Source of the DNA: Bradyrhizobium sp. CB82 | GTDB lineage: Bacteria; Pseudomonadota; Alphaproteobacteria; Rhizobiales; Xanthobacteraceae | Direction: 5' to 3' | Length of the DNA stretch: 64,000 nt | NCBI RefSeq assembly: GCF_029714405.1 | Contig: NZ_CP121650.1 | Span: 2,485,001 to 2,549,000, forward strand | Shown: in pieces, positions 45,492 to 54,462 of the stretch | Layout of the letters: each line of letters begins with the position of its first letter | How positions within the stretch are numbered: the first letter of the stretch is position 1 | Notes under the pieces: generated by a model | The model's input: only the letters and a program-made list of their open reading frames with translations | Database searches by the model: none | What the model was told of the DNA's origin: nothing | Translations under genes and position numbers: made by a program

Positions 45492-46421
45492 TCAGACCAG
45501 GCCGCGATCCCAAGGCGGCTCCGGCGAAAAGCGGGCTGCCAGGAAATCGATGAAGGCGCGGACCTTCGCCGGCGGACGCCGGTCCGGCAGATAGACCGCA
45601 TGCACCGCCGACGACTGCATCTCCGGCTGGTCGAGCGGCAGCGCCACCAGGGTCCCGGCGCGCAGATCATCGGCGACGATAAAGGTCGGCTGCCGTGCGA
45701 GGCCAAGGCCGGCGAGGCTGGCGGCGCGCAGCGCATCGCCATTGTTGGCGCGGAGGTTGCCGCTCACCTGGACGCGGATCTCGCCGTCCGCGCCGAACAG
45801 CCATTCGGCGGCGCTCGCCTGCTGCGACAGCGTGTAGCCGAGGCAATTGTGCGCGGCGAGGTCGGCGACGGTGCGCGGGGTTCCGTGTTTGGCGAGATAG
45901 GACGGCGCGGCGCACACCACGAGCCGGTTCGGTGCCAGCCGTCGCGCCACCATGCTGGAGTCGCGCAAGCGCCCGATGCGGATCGCGAGGTCCCAGCCTT
46001 CCTCAGCGAGATCGACCAGCCGGTCGTTGAGGCCGAGTTCGGTCGTGACCTTCGGATAGCGCTCGGCAAAATCGCCGAGCAGCGGCGCGATCTGCCGGGT
46101 ACCGAACACCACCGGCACGTTGACGCGGAGCAGCCCGCGCGGCTCGACCCGTTCGGCCGCGACCGTGGCATCGGCGGTCTCCATGTCGGCCAGGATACGC
46201 TCGGAGGATTCGAGGTAGCTGCGCCCGGCCTCGGTGATGGACAGCCGGCGCGTGGTGCGATGGAAGAGCTTGATGCCGAGGCGGCCTTCAAGCGACGCAA
46301 CGTGCTTGGTGACCATGGTCTGCGACAAGCCCATCGCGCGTGCGGCGCCGGACAGGCTGCCGACCGCCGCCACCTTGGCGAAGACTTCCAGGCTGGTCAG
46401 GCGGTCTAGCAATGATTTCAC
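45492..46421 (-). CDS. LysR-family transcriptional regulator
   Basis: A 309-residue regulator. The winged helix-turn-helix at about 5-65 (SLEVFAKVAAVGSLSGAARA, LSQTMVTKHVASLEGRLGIK) has the usual LysR pattern. The effector domain (about 90-300) includes GLLRVNVPVVFGTRQIAPLL and LAGLGLARQPTFIVADDLRA. It is divergent from doxX, which it probably controls from the 87-bp spacer. The class often regulates stress or aromatic-compound genes; the effector is unknown. Confidence 0.93.
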   Translation of the reverse strand: MKSLLDRLTSLEVFAKVAAVGSLSGAARAMGLSQTMVTKHVASLEGRLGIKLFHRTTRRLSITEAGRSYLESSERILADMETADATVAAERVEPRGLLRVNVPVVFGTRQIAPLLGDFAERYPKVTTELGLNDRLVDLAEEGWDLAIRIGRLRDSSMVARRLAPNRLVVCAAPSYLAKHGTPRTVADLAAHNCLGYTLSQQASAAEWLFGADGEIRVQVSGNLRANNGDALRAASLAGLGLARQPTFIVADDLRAGTLVALPLDQPEMQSSAVHAVYLPDRRPPAKVRAFIDFLAARFSPEPPWDRGLV

Positions 46422-46436
46422 TCTATTGGTGTGAAC

Positions 46437-46453
46437 TATTCTTCCAAAATAGC
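46437..46453. promoter_or_regulatory. Candidate LysR binding dyad
   Basis: CTATTCTTCCAAAATAG, arms CTATT/AATAG with a 7-bp spacer, in the AT-rich space between lysR and doxX. It is consistent with the T-N11-A type site of LysR regulators. Confidence 0.55.
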
Positions 46454-46508
46454 AGATTATCAGCGAATTGAGAATAGATCATAAGGTGAGAAATCAAAGG
46501 AGACCATT

Positions 46509-46949
46509 ATGATCGATTCCCGTACCGCGCCCTATGCGGCGCTGGTGTTGCGCGTGACGCTGGGTGTGCTGTTTCTCGCCCATGCCAGCTTGAAATTTTT
46601 CGTCTTTACCCCCGCCGGGACCGCAAAGTTCTTCGGCAGCCTGGGCTTTCCGCCCGAGCTCGCCTATCTCGTGATGACGGTTGAGGTGGCGAGCGGCATC
46701 GCCCTGATCCTCGGGGTATGGACCCGCTACGCCGCGCTCGCCGGCATTCCGATCCTGCTCGGCGCCATCTTCACCGTGCACGGCGCGGCCGGCTTCTTCT
46801 TCACCAATCCGAAGGGCGGTTGGGAATTCCCCGCGTTCTGGGCCATCGCACTGGTTGCGCAGGCGCTGATCGGCGACGGCGCCTACGCGCTGCGCCCCTC
46901 GCGCCAGGACGTCGCGGTTGGCCAGTTGAGCGGCGCGCACTCGCGCTGA
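46509..46949 (+). CDS. DoxX-family membrane protein
   Basis: A 146-residue protein with four hydrophobic helices: YAALVLRVTLGVLFLAHASL, LAYLVMTVEVASGIALILGV, YAALAGIPILLGAIFTVHGA and FPAFWAIALVAQALIGDGAY. The motif SLKFFVFTPAGTAKFFGSLG is characteristic of DoxX/DoxD-type proteins. AAAGGAGA at 46496-46503 precedes the ATG. It is divergent from the LysR regulator, and a long hairpin follows it. Confidence 0.93.
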   Translation: MIDSRTAPYAALVLRVTLGVLFLAHASLKFFVFTPAGTAKFFGSLGFPPELAYLVMTVEVASGIALILGVWTRYAALAGIPILLGAIFTVHGAAGFFFTNPKGGWEFPAFWAIALVAQALIGDGAYALRPSRQDVAVGQLSGAHSR

Positions 46950-46975
46950 CGTCCTTCGCAAGGATTAATTGAGAG

Positions 46976-47008
46976 ACAAGGCTGCGGGATCATGTCCCGC
47001 AGCCTTGT
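46976..47008 (+). terminator. Strong hairpin after doxX
   Basis: A perfect 14-bp stem ACAAGGCTGCGGGA/TCCCGCAGCCTTGT with a 5-nt loop, 27 bp after the doxX stop. There is no T-run, so it may act as an RNA 3'-end protector or a weak terminator. The rest of 47009-47259 shows no gene. Confidence 0.6.
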
Positions 47009-47259
47009 CGAGTTTCGTCGCGGGAAAAGCAGAATGACCTCTGCATTGATCCAAAGCTGAATTGGATCGATCGGCTTTGAGCCTGGCCGCGCGCGGCACC
47101 ATTCGTCGCGCGTCTCTTCGCCGAAACGTCCGCGCCTGCCGCCCTCCGTGTCGCCACGTACCGCTACCCTTGCCTGTCTTGTCGCTTTGGCCCTACAGTC
47201 GATGAAACGGCTGCGGCAACGACTGCGGCACGATAAAAAAACGCTTGGGGAGAGAGCAC

Positions 47260-48291
47260 ATGACAATCGTGCCAGTGAGCCGTCGCGCGTTCATCAAAAC
47301 CTCGACGGCGGTAGCCGCCGGCCTCGTATTCTCTCCGGCCATCATCGGCCGCGCCGAGGCCGCGACGTTGAAGCTGAAATGCTCCTCCTCGCTGCCGAAC
47401 GATCCGAAATATGCCAACGGCCGCGTCTACTACGACAATCTGGTCAAGCAGCTGAAGGCCAACGGGCTCGGTGAGCAGGTCGAGGTCGCGTTCTTCCCCG
47501 ACAATCAGCTGGGCCAGGAAATCGACGTCATCAATTCGGTGAAGCTCGGCGTCATCGACCTGATGGTATCGGGCTCGTCGATCTCGGCCAATCTGGTGCC
47601 GCTCGTCGGCACCTTCGACCTCGGCTATCTCTTTGCGAGTTTCCCGCAGCAGACCAAGGCGTTCGATGCCGGCGCCGCCAAGCCGATCGAGGATGCGCTG
47701 CTCAAGGGCGCCAACATCCGCATCATCGCCTGGGCCTACAATTTCGGCTCGCGCAGCGTGCTGGCGAAGAAGCAGGTGAAGACGCCCGAGGATCTCGCGG
47801 GCCTGAAGATCAGAACGCTGCCCAACCCCGTCATCACGGAATGCCTGCGCCTGATGGGCGCGGCCGCGACGCCGCTGGCGTTCGGCGAGATCTACACCGC
47901 GCTGCAGGCCGGCGTGCTCGACGGGCTCGAGCACGACCCACCGACCATCCTGGCGAGCAAGTTCTTCGAAACGGCCAAGTTCTATGCGCTGACGCAGCAC
48001 AACTTCTCGCCGCTTGCGATCTACTTCAGCGACATGACCTACAACCGCATGGATCCGAAGCTGCGCGACGGCTTTCTCGTTGCCGCGAAGGCGGCCGCGG
48101 CCGACACGCGTGCGCACGGCCTTGCGGTCGAGAAGGAGGCGCTTGCGGCGCTGACTGAGAAGGGCGTGACGGTGGCCGAATGCGACCGCGACGCGTTCAG
48201 GAGGCGCGTCATGCCGCAGACTGACAACTTCATCAAGACGCGGCCTGAATCCAAGCCCGTCATCGACATGATCCGCGCGACCCAGGCCTGA
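47260..48291 (+). CDS. dctP: TRAP transporter solute-binding protein DctP
   Basis: A 343-residue periplasmic binding protein. A twin-arginine signal (PVSRRAFIKTSTAVAAGLVF) is present, unusual for this class but seen in some TRAP proteins. The binding core has FFPDNQLGQEIDVINSVKLG, the conserved Arg in LAGLKIRTLPNPVITECLRL (binds carboxylates), and FGEIYTALQAGVLDGLEHDP. Start ATG 47260 follows GGGGAGAGAG. It is the first gene of the dctP-dctQM operon; 8 bp separate the stop from the next ATG. Confidence 0.95.
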   Translation: MTIVPVSRRAFIKTSTAVAAGLVFSPAIIGRAEAATLKLKCSSSLPNDPKYANGRVYYDNLVKQLKANGLGEQVEVAFFPDNQLGQEIDVINSVKLGVIDLMVSGSSISANLVPLVGTFDLGYLFASFPQQTKAFDAGAAKPIEDALLKGANIRIIAWAYNFGSRSVLAKKQVKTPEDLAGLKIRTLPNPVITECLRLMGAAATPLAFGEIYTALQAGVLDGLEHDPPTILASKFFETAKFYALTQHNFSPLAIYFSDMTYNRMDPKLRDGFLVAAKAAAADTRAHGLAVEKEALAALTEKGVTVAECDRDAFRRRVMPQTDNFIKTRPESKPVIDMIRATQA

Positions 48292-48299
48292 AGGTGACG

Positions 48300-50159
48300 A
48301 TGACAGCCGCCGCGTCCCTCTCAGGCGGCCGCCGCGGGAGCATCCCCCTTTTGCTGCGCGTGAGCGACGCGACCGCGGCGATCCTCTTGGCCGCCGATCT
48401 CGTCGTGGTGTGCATTTCGGTGCTGCTGCGCTTCCTCTTCAATGCGCCGGTCGAATGGTCTGACGACGTCGCGCGTGGGCTGATGGTCGGATCGGCCTTC
48501 TTTGGTGCGGCGAGCGCGCTCGCGCGCGGCGAGAATGTCGGCGTTTCTTTTTTCCGCGACATGCTGGCGTTGCGGCTGCGGGCGCTGGTCGATGCCGCGG
48601 GCGCGCTGCTGATCGTGCTGATCTCGGCCTACGTCGCCTACAACGCGATCAAGCTCGGCACGCTGACCGCGGGCCAGACCACGGGATCCGGGCTGCCGCT
48701 GGAGCTGACGTTCTATCCGATGGGCGTCGGCGCGCTGTTCATGACGGTGTTCGCAATCGATCAGCTCTGTGCAAGGCCGCTGTCCGAGATCGCCAAGGGT
48801 CTCGTTGCGATCGCCGTGGTGACCGGCCTCTATCTCGCCTGGGATGCGCTGCTGCCCGCTTCGGTGCCGTCGTCCGGCACGGTGATGCTGATCGGCTTCT
48901 TCGTCACGCTGTTCGGCGGCCTGCCGATCGGTTTTGCACTGGCGCTGGCGGCGCTGATATTCATCTGGGTGGAGGGCTCGCTGCCCGGCGTCATCTTCGC
49001 CCAGCAGATGGCGCGCGGCATCGACAACTTCGTGCTGCTCGCGATCCCCTTCTTCATCCTGGTCGGCTACCTCATGGAAGCCAACGGCATGTCGGTGCGG
49101 CTGATCGAACTGTTGCAGCGCGCGGTCGGCCGCATGCGCGGCGGCCTCAACGTCGTGATGGTCACCTCGATGGTGCTGTTCTCCGGCATCTCCGGCTCGA
49201 AGATGGCCGATGTCGCAGCCGTCGGCTCGGTGCTGATCCCGGCCGCGCGGCGCTCCCGTCAGAATCCGGGCGGCGCCGTGGCACTGCTCGCGGCCTCAGC
49301 GGTGATGGCGGAAACCATTCCGCCCTGCATCAACCTGATCATCCTCGGCTTCGTTGCGAACCTCTCGATCGGCGGATTGTTCATGGCGGGCCTGCTGCCG
49401 GCGGCCCTCATGGCTCTGGTGCTGATCGCCGTGTCGATCATCTTCGGCAAGCCGCCGGCCTCGGTTGAAGCCGAGGATCCCGAGCCGCAGATTCCGGTCT
49501 CTGGTCTCTGGAGCGGGGCGATCGCGTCCTTCGGCCTGATCTTCATGATCTTCACCGGCTTCAAGACCGGCTTTGCCACCGCGACCGAGATCTCCGCCTT
49601 CGCCGCAGCCTATGCCATTCTGGTCGGCAGTCTCGTGTTCCGCGAGCTCACTTTGAAAGCCGCCGCGCATAGTTTTGTGCAGGCCGCGACACGCGCCGGG
49701 CTGGTACTGTTCATCGTCGCGGCTGCGCAGTCGCTCGCCTTCACGCTGACCTTGCAGCAGGTGCCGCACGCGGTTGGCGACTTCATGCTGGCCCTGTCGA
49801 AGACCTCTGGCGTCTGGCTGTTCATGCTGCTCGCGATCCTCGTCCTGATCGTGATGGGTTCGGTACTGGAGGGCGCCGCCGCGCTGATCATCTTCGGACC
49901 GCTGCTGCTCCCCGTCGCGGTGCAGCTCGGCATCGACCCCCTGCATTTCGGCGTGGTGCTGGTCATCGCAATGGGCATCGGCCTGTTCGCGCCGCCGCTC
50001 GGGCTCGGTCTTTACGGCGCCTGCCTGATCGGCAATGTGCCGATCGAGCGGACGGTGAAGCCGATCACGGGCTATCTGGGCCTGCTGATGCTCTGCCTGC
50101 TCGTGATTGCCTTCGTGCCGTCGATCTCGACCGCGCTGCCGCGCGCATTCGGTTATTAG
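48300..50159 (+). CDS. dctQM: TRAP transporter fused small/large permease DctQM
   Basis: A 619-residue membrane protein that fuses DctQ (about 1-165, four helices, with RFLFNAPVEWSDDVARGLMV) and DctM (about 185-615, with GIDNFVLLAIPFFILVGYLM, FSGISGSKMADVAAVGSVLI and IPPCINLIILGFVANLSIGG). Na+-driven uptake of an organic acid from DctP is the usual role. AAGG at 48291-48294 suits ATG 48300; a GTG at 48294 overlaps it. A 2-hydroxyacid dehydrogenase lies downstream past a repeat, which may hint at the substrate class. Confidence 0.94.
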   Translation: MTAAASLSGGRRGSIPLLLRVSDATAAILLAADLVVVCISVLLRFLFNAPVEWSDDVARGLMVGSAFFGAASALARGENVGVSFFRDMLALRLRALVDAAGALLIVLISAYVAYNAIKLGTLTAGQTTGSGLPLELTFYPMGVGALFMTVFAIDQLCARPLSEIAKGLVAIAVVTGLYLAWDALLPASVPSSGTVMLIGFFVTLFGGLPIGFALALAALIFIWVEGSLPGVIFAQQMARGIDNFVLLAIPFFILVGYLMEANGMSVRLIELLQRAVGRMRGGLNVVMVTSMVLFSGISGSKMADVAAVGSVLIPAARRSRQNPGGAVALLAASAVMAETIPPCINLIILGFVANLSIGGLFMAGLLPAALMALVLIAVSIIFGKPPASVEAEDPEPQIPVSGLWSGAIASFGLIFMIFTGFKTGFATATEISAFAAAYAILVGSLVFRELTLKAAAHSFVQAATRAGLVLFIVAAAQSLAFTLTLQQVPHAVGDFMLALSKTSGVWLFMLLAILVLIVMGSVLEGAAALIIFGPLLLPVAVQLGIDPLHFGVVLVIAMGIGLFAPPLGLGLYGACLIGNVPIERTVKPITGYLGLLMLCLLVIAFVPSISTALPRAFGY

Positions 50160-50202
50160 ACCGTGATGGGGGGATTGTGCTTGATTACCGCGAAGGAGGT
50201 GC

Positions 50203-50327
50203 GCTCCCTCTACCGCTTGCGGGGGAGGGCTGGGGTGGGGGTGCTTCCGCGATGGAGATACTCCGAGTGCGGAGAGAACCCCCACCCGGCGCTTCGCGCC
50301 GACCTCCCCGCAAGCGGGAGAGGTTGA
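50203..50327. repeat. Inverted-arm intergenic repeat, family F
   Basis: The two arms CCTCTACCGCTTGCGGGGGAGG and CCTCCCCGCAAGCGGGAGAGG are near reverse complements, with GGGGTGGGGGTG/CACCCCCAC-type inner arms. It lies between dctQM and the hydroxyacid dehydrogenase gene. Confidence 0.8.
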
Positions 50328-50382
50328 AAGAGCCCGCGGCCCAATCGATTTCAAAATGTTCCGCTCTGAAGGAGTTTTCGCC

Positions 50383-51372
50383 GTGAAGGTTCTGCTGGCC
50401 CATACGCCGGAGATGCGCAGGAATTATTACGGCGAGCGCAGCCTCAAAGGCTTGCAGGCGCTAGCCGAGGTGATCCTGCACGAGGGCGACCAGGCGCTTG
50501 ATGCCGCCGGCCTCGTCCGCGCCGCTGAAAACGCCGACATCATCGTCGCCGATCGCATGACCGAAGGCCGCGGCGAGATCTTTGCGCAATTGCCGCGCCT
50601 CTCCGCCTTCGTTCGCTGCGCCGTCGACATCCGCAACGTCGATGTGGAGGCCGCATCAAAGGCTGGCGTGCTGGTGACGCGCGCTGGTCCCGGCTTCGTC
50701 CAGGCGGTTGCCGAGCTCGCGCTCGGCTTCATGGTCGATCTGTCGCGCGGTGTGTCGCGAACGACGGCGGATTACCAGGCGGGCCGCAAGCCTGAAGCGC
50801 GGATGGGGCGCCAGCTCGCTGGCAGCAAGCTCGGCATCATCGGCTTTGGGAGCATCGGGCGTTATCTTGCCGAGGTCGCAAAGGTGCTGCGCATGGAGGT
50901 GCTGGTCGCCGATCCCTTCGTGACCATCGACGATAGCGCGATCAGGCACGTTTCGCTCGACGAACTCCTCGCGGCATCCGACTATGTCGTCTGCCTTGCG
51001 ATTGCCAACGAGCAGACGGAGAATCTGATCGGCGCGGCGGCGCTGGCGCGCATGCAAAGGCATGCCGTCTTCATCAATCTCTCGCGCGGCAATCTCGTCG
51101 ACGAGGCGGCGCTTGCGGCCGCGCTGCGCGAGAGGCGCATCGCCGGCGCCGCGATGGATGTCGGCCGCGCGGCGGACCAGATGCCGACGCCGGAGCTGGC
51201 GCGCCTGCCCGGCGTCGTCGCCACACCGCATGTCGGCGGCCTGACGCCGCAGGCGATCGAATACCAGTCGCTGGAAACCGTGCGTCAGGTCGAGACGATC
51301 ATCAAGGGCGAGGTCCCGCCGGGCGCAGTCAATGCCGAAAGCTGGACGCGCCGTCCGCGAAGAGCCCCCTGA
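50383..51372 (+). CDS. D-2-hydroxyacid dehydrogenase-family protein
   Basis: A 329-residue NAD-dependent dehydrogenase-like protein. The Rossmann motif LGIIGFGSIGRYLAEVAK is mid-protein, the catalytic Arg is in INLSRGNLVDEAAL, and the His is in VVATPHVGGLTP. The catalytic Glu expected in DVF-x-x-EP is replaced: MDVGRAADQMPTPELA has Asp one residue later. Activity or mechanism may differ. GAAGGAG at 50368-50374 favours GTG 50383 over ATG 50356. Its place after dctQM suggests, weakly, metabolism of an imported acid. Confidence 0.85.
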   Translation: MKVLLAHTPEMRRNYYGERSLKGLQALAEVILHEGDQALDAAGLVRAAENADIIVADRMTEGRGEIFAQLPRLSAFVRCAVDIRNVDVEAASKAGVLVTRAGPGFVQAVAELALGFMVDLSRGVSRTTADYQAGRKPEARMGRQLAGSKLGIIGFGSIGRYLAEVAKVLRMEVLVADPFVTIDDSAIRHVSLDELLAASDYVVCLAIANEQTENLIGAAALARMQRHAVFINLSRGNLVDEAALAAALRERRIAGAAMDVGRAADQMPTPELARLPGVVATPHVGGLTPQAIEYQSLETVRQVETIIKGEVPPGAVNAESWTRRPRRAP

Positions 51373-51631
51373 ACCGGGGCGCCTACTCATGAGGCGCAGA
51401 CCTCAGCTTTCCGGCGATCAGGCGGAAATCTGACGATCAATCATGGGTATTTCCGCTCGTGTCCCGGAGCTGACATGAGGCGCCACCGGCGCCCTGGTCA
51501 ATCTTTGAACCAACACCAAATCCGGCCACACTACAAACCAAGTAGCGCTCATGCATGTCTGCGCCTGGCCTGCCGATCGACGAGGAGTACGGCCTGATCG
51601 TCCAATCGGGACTTGATGAACGGATGTTTGA

Positions 51632-51919
51632 ATGCAGTTCTTCTTTTATGAGATCGTCGCTCGCATCGTCGCGATCTATTTGTGCGTCGATTGCATCCGC
51701 AAGGTGCGGTGTGGCCTTGCCGAGAGAAAAATCACGTCCTTCTATCATAGCACCGGTATTCTGGACTGGCTTGTGGACGGACTTCTGGGCTGGCCGAGTC
51801 AGGTTTTTCATAGAGACACCGCGCCGGTCCGGTACTGGATGGAAATCGGGCACCAGACAGTAGCCTTTCTTGCATGCCTCGCCATTGCGATACTTGGGTG
51901 GTGGCAGCCAAACTCCTGA
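51632..51919 (+). CDS. Small membrane-associated hypothetical protein
   Basis: A 95-residue protein that begins MQFFFYEIVARIVAIYLCVD, with a second hydrophobic segment TVAFLACLAIAILGWW near the C-terminus and a conserved-looking middle (HSTGILDWLVDGLLGWPSQV, DTAPVRYWMEIGHQ). No family is recognised. It lies in a less GC-rich stretch. Ribosome site is weak, so the gene is only moderately supported. 51373-51631 upstream holds nothing that I can name. Confidence 0.5.
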   Translation: MQFFFYEIVARIVAIYLCVDCIRKVRCGLAERKITSFYHSTGILDWLVDGLLGWPSQVFHRDTAPVRYWMEIGHQTVAFLACLAIAILGWWQPNS

Positions 51920-52285
51920 GCACAACTACGGCAACGCCCAGACGCTGCACACCATCGTCGCCGAGCCGGCCAGGCGACGGTTCCTGATCGGCATCGGCGG
52001 CGATGCGCCAGCCCTCGATGAGGATATGCTGGACGTTGATTTCAAACTCTGGGTGTCGCCGGTAAGGATCTGCCGATAAAGCAGGTTGAAGGGCGGCTCG
52101 GCCTGGGTCGGCTATCGCCCCGGCGAACGAGAGCGAGGCTGTAGTGCAAGGTCCAAGCCAGTGCTCAAGCCGCCTGAGACGCATCGCCGCGCCGGGCGCA
52201 AGCGTGGCCGGGGCATGCGCGAAAAGCGCTTGACCCGGGCATCCCCCGATGATCGGAAAGATCGTCCAGGGATGAAACCGACACA
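51920..52285. other. Gene-poor interval before MFS gene
   Basis: No convincing gene. Both strands hold open frames with coding-like stretches (minus strand RRHPEFEINVQHILIEGWRI, about 52070-52010), which could be an old remnant, but no start, ribosome site or family is visible. A weak ribosome site (CCAGGGATGAAACC) lies near 52267 for the following gene. Confidence 0.35.
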
Positions 52286-53602
52286 ATGCGGCTTCCGTTC
52301 TTCTATGGCTGGGTCGTCGTCGCGGTGACCTTCGTCACCATGGCCGTGGGGGTCAATGCGCGCACCGCGTTCTCGCTGTTCTATCCGCCGATCCTCTCCG
52401 AGTTCGGCTGGGAGCGCGGCGTCACCGCGGGCGCCTTCTCATTCGGCTTCGTGGCCTCTAGCGTGGCCAGCCCGCTGATCGGCCGGCTGATGGACATCGC
52501 CGGGCCGCGCGCGGTGATGGAGGTCGGCGTCGCGCTGATGGGTGGCGGACTGCTGCTCGCGCCGCTCACCAGCCAACCCTGGCATCTCTATGTCACCATC
52601 GGCGTCATGGTCGGTGCCGGCAGCGTCTGCCTCGGCTATTCCGGCCAGTCGCTGTTCCTGCCGAACTGGTTCATCCGCAAGCGCGGCTTCGCCATCGGGA
52701 TTGCCTTTGCCGGCGTCGGCATCGGCTCGGTGACGCTGCTGCCCTGGGCGCAGCACATGATCGAGCAGAGCGGATGGCGCACCGCCTGCACCGCGCTGGG
52801 ACTTTTGGTCCTGATCGCGCTGGCACCGATCAACCTGCTGCTGCGCAGGCGACCGGAGGATCTCGGCTTGCAGGCGGATGGCGACGCTGCACCGTCGGCG
52901 AGCGCGGCAAAGCCCGTTTCCAATATCGTCGATCCCGTCTGGGCCGGCACCGACTGGACTCTGAAGCGGGCGCTCGGCACGGCGCGGTTCTGGTGGATCG
53001 CGCTCGGCTATTTCTGCGGCCTGTACATCTGGTACGCGGTGCAGGTGCATCAGACCAAATTTCTGCTCGACATCGGATTCAGCCCGAGCGTCGCGGTGTG
53101 GGCGCTCGGAATCGTCAGCCTGCTCGGCATTCCCGGGCAAATCCTGCTTGGCCATGTCTCCGACCGGATCGGCCGGGAGTTGGTCTGGGCGGCAAGCTGC
53201 GCGGGCTTTGCGATCTGCTTTGCGGCGCTGATCGCGCTGCGATACCAGCCGTCGCTGTGGCTCGTCTACGTCATGGTGTTTGCGCAAGGCGCGCTCGGCT
53301 ACGGGCTGACGTCGATCATGGGCGCGGTGGTGTTCGAGATCTTCCAGGGCAGGCACCAGGGCAGCATCTTCGGCACGATCATGCTCGCTGCGCTCGCTGG
53401 CGGGGCGGCGGGTCCCTGGGTGACCGGATTCCTCTATGATCTCGAAGGCAACTACACGCTCGCCTTTGCCATCGCGGCGGTCCTCAGCGGATTGTCGGCG
53501 CTGTCGATCTGGCAGGCCGCACCAGGCAAGGTGCGGGCCGTGGCCGGCCGGCTGCACAGGGCGCAGCGCGGGGCTGTTTCCGGCCAGCGAGTGTCATCCT
53601 AA
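52286..53602 (+). CDS. MFS transporter (OFA/monocarboxylate-like)
   Basis: A 438-residue carrier with about 12 hydrophobic segments. The N-terminal GWVVVAVTFVTMAVGVNART and LSEFGWERGVTAGAFSFGFV, and the loop NWFIRKRGFAIGIAFAGVGI, are typical of oxalate/formate and monocarboxylate-like MFS proteins. The central loop (about 195-225) is long and variable. Downstream helices include GLYIWYAVQVHQTKFLLDIG and GHVSDRIGRELVWAASCAG. Substrate is probably a small organic acid. It stands alone. Confidence 0.9.
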   Translation: MRLPFFYGWVVVAVTFVTMAVGVNARTAFSLFYPPILSEFGWERGVTAGAFSFGFVASSVASPLIGRLMDIAGPRAVMEVGVALMGGGLLLAPLTSQPWHLYVTIGVMVGAGSVCLGYSGQSLFLPNWFIRKRGFAIGIAFAGVGIGSVTLLPWAQHMIEQSGWRTACTALGLLVLIALAPINLLLRRRPEDLGLQADGDAAPSASAAKPVSNIVDPVWAGTDWTLKRALGTARFWWIALGYFCGLYIWYAVQVHQTKFLLDIGFSPSVAVWALGIVSLLGIPGQILLGHVSDRIGRELVWAASCAGFAICFAALIALRYQPSLWLVYVMVFAQGALGYGLTSIMGAVVFEIFQGRHQGSIFGTIMLAALAGGAAGPWVTGFLYDLEGNYTLAFAIAAVLSGLSALSIWQAAPGKVRAVAGRLHRAQRGAVSGQRVSS

Positions 53603-53726
53603 GCGGAGACCTCAGCTTCCGGCAGCCAAGCGGACGGCTTGTGATCAGACCGAACAATGCCGCTTGTGGTCCTGAATGCGCGCCCTGACTATGGCGTTTG
53701 TGATTTCAGGCCTCTCAGAGACCGCG

Positions 53727-54332
53727 TCAACGCGATGAAGGTCCCATCGCTCGGCGGAGATCGCCGATGGCACGCAGAAAGCTGTCGGCCGGTGTGGTGT
53801 CCGGATCGATCAGCCGGTGCAGGCGAAAACCGTCTTCCAGCGCCAGCACCACGGCCGCGGCCCAGGACGGGTCCTTGACCTTCATGCCGCCGACCTGCGC
53901 GCCCGCCACGATATCGGCGACCAGCTTGCGCCGCGCGCGCAGGCGCTTGGCGAGCTCAGGCCTGCGCTTCTCGGCGCGCGCCACATAGAGGATCATCTCC
54001 ATGTGCAGGAGCGGCGAGCGGCCGAGAGGATCCTGGCGGCTGCGGTCCATGGCCCTCAGCGCCGCAATGAAATCGTCCAGATCGGTGTGCTGCGCGAGCA
54101 GGTCGAGATTTCGCCGGACCGACTGCTCGACATGGTCCTCGAGCATCGCGATGATCAACTCGTCCTTGCTCTTGAAGTTGGAGTAGAAGGCACCGCGGGT
54201 GAAACCGGCCGCGGCGGCGATCGCTTCGATGCTGGCGGCGCCGATGCCTTCCTGCTCGAACACGCGGGCAGCCGCGTCGAACAGCTTGTCGCGCGTGTCG
54301 TCCCTGGTCGGCCTGGTCCTCAGCCTTGACAT
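53727..54332 (-). CDS. TetR-family transcriptional regulator
   Basis: A 201-residue repressor. The DNA-binding domain has TRDKLFDAAARVFEQEGIGA, AIAAAAGFTRGAFYSNFKSK, the usual TetR helix-turn-helix. The ligand domain (about 70-200) is diverse, with MEMILYVARAEKRRPELAKR. It is divergent from the P450 gene. A perfect 13-bp inverted repeat (54354-54383) lies 22 bp from its start codon and probably mediates autoregulation and P450 control. Confidence 0.94.
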   Translation of the reverse strand: MSRLRTRPTRDDTRDKLFDAAARVFEQEGIGAASIEAIAAAAGFTRGAFYSNFKSKDELIIAMLEDHVEQSVRRNLDLLAQHTDLDDFIAALRAMDRSRQDPLGRSPLLHMEMILYVARAEKRRPELAKRLRARRKLVADIVAGAQVGGMKVKDPSWAAAVVLALEDGFRLHRLIDPDTTPADSFLRAIGDLRRAMGPSSR

Positions 54333-54353
54333 CGAAGCAGATTACGGCAAAAT

Positions 54354-54383
54354 GCAACTCGATACAACAGTGTATCGAGTTGC
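54354..54383. promoter_or_regulatory. TetR operator, 13-bp inverted repeat
   Basis: GCAACTCGATACA and TGTATCGAGTTGC, a perfect inverted pair with a 4-bp ACAG spacer. It lies between the divergent tetR and P450 genes, nearest tetR, and is the only such dyad there. Confidence 0.88.
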
Positions 54384-54462
54384 TGATTTTCAGCGATGTC
54401 ACGCCGCACATTTTCCGGGCAACTGCGTTTTCGATGTCATGCGGCAACCGATTGAGGTCACC

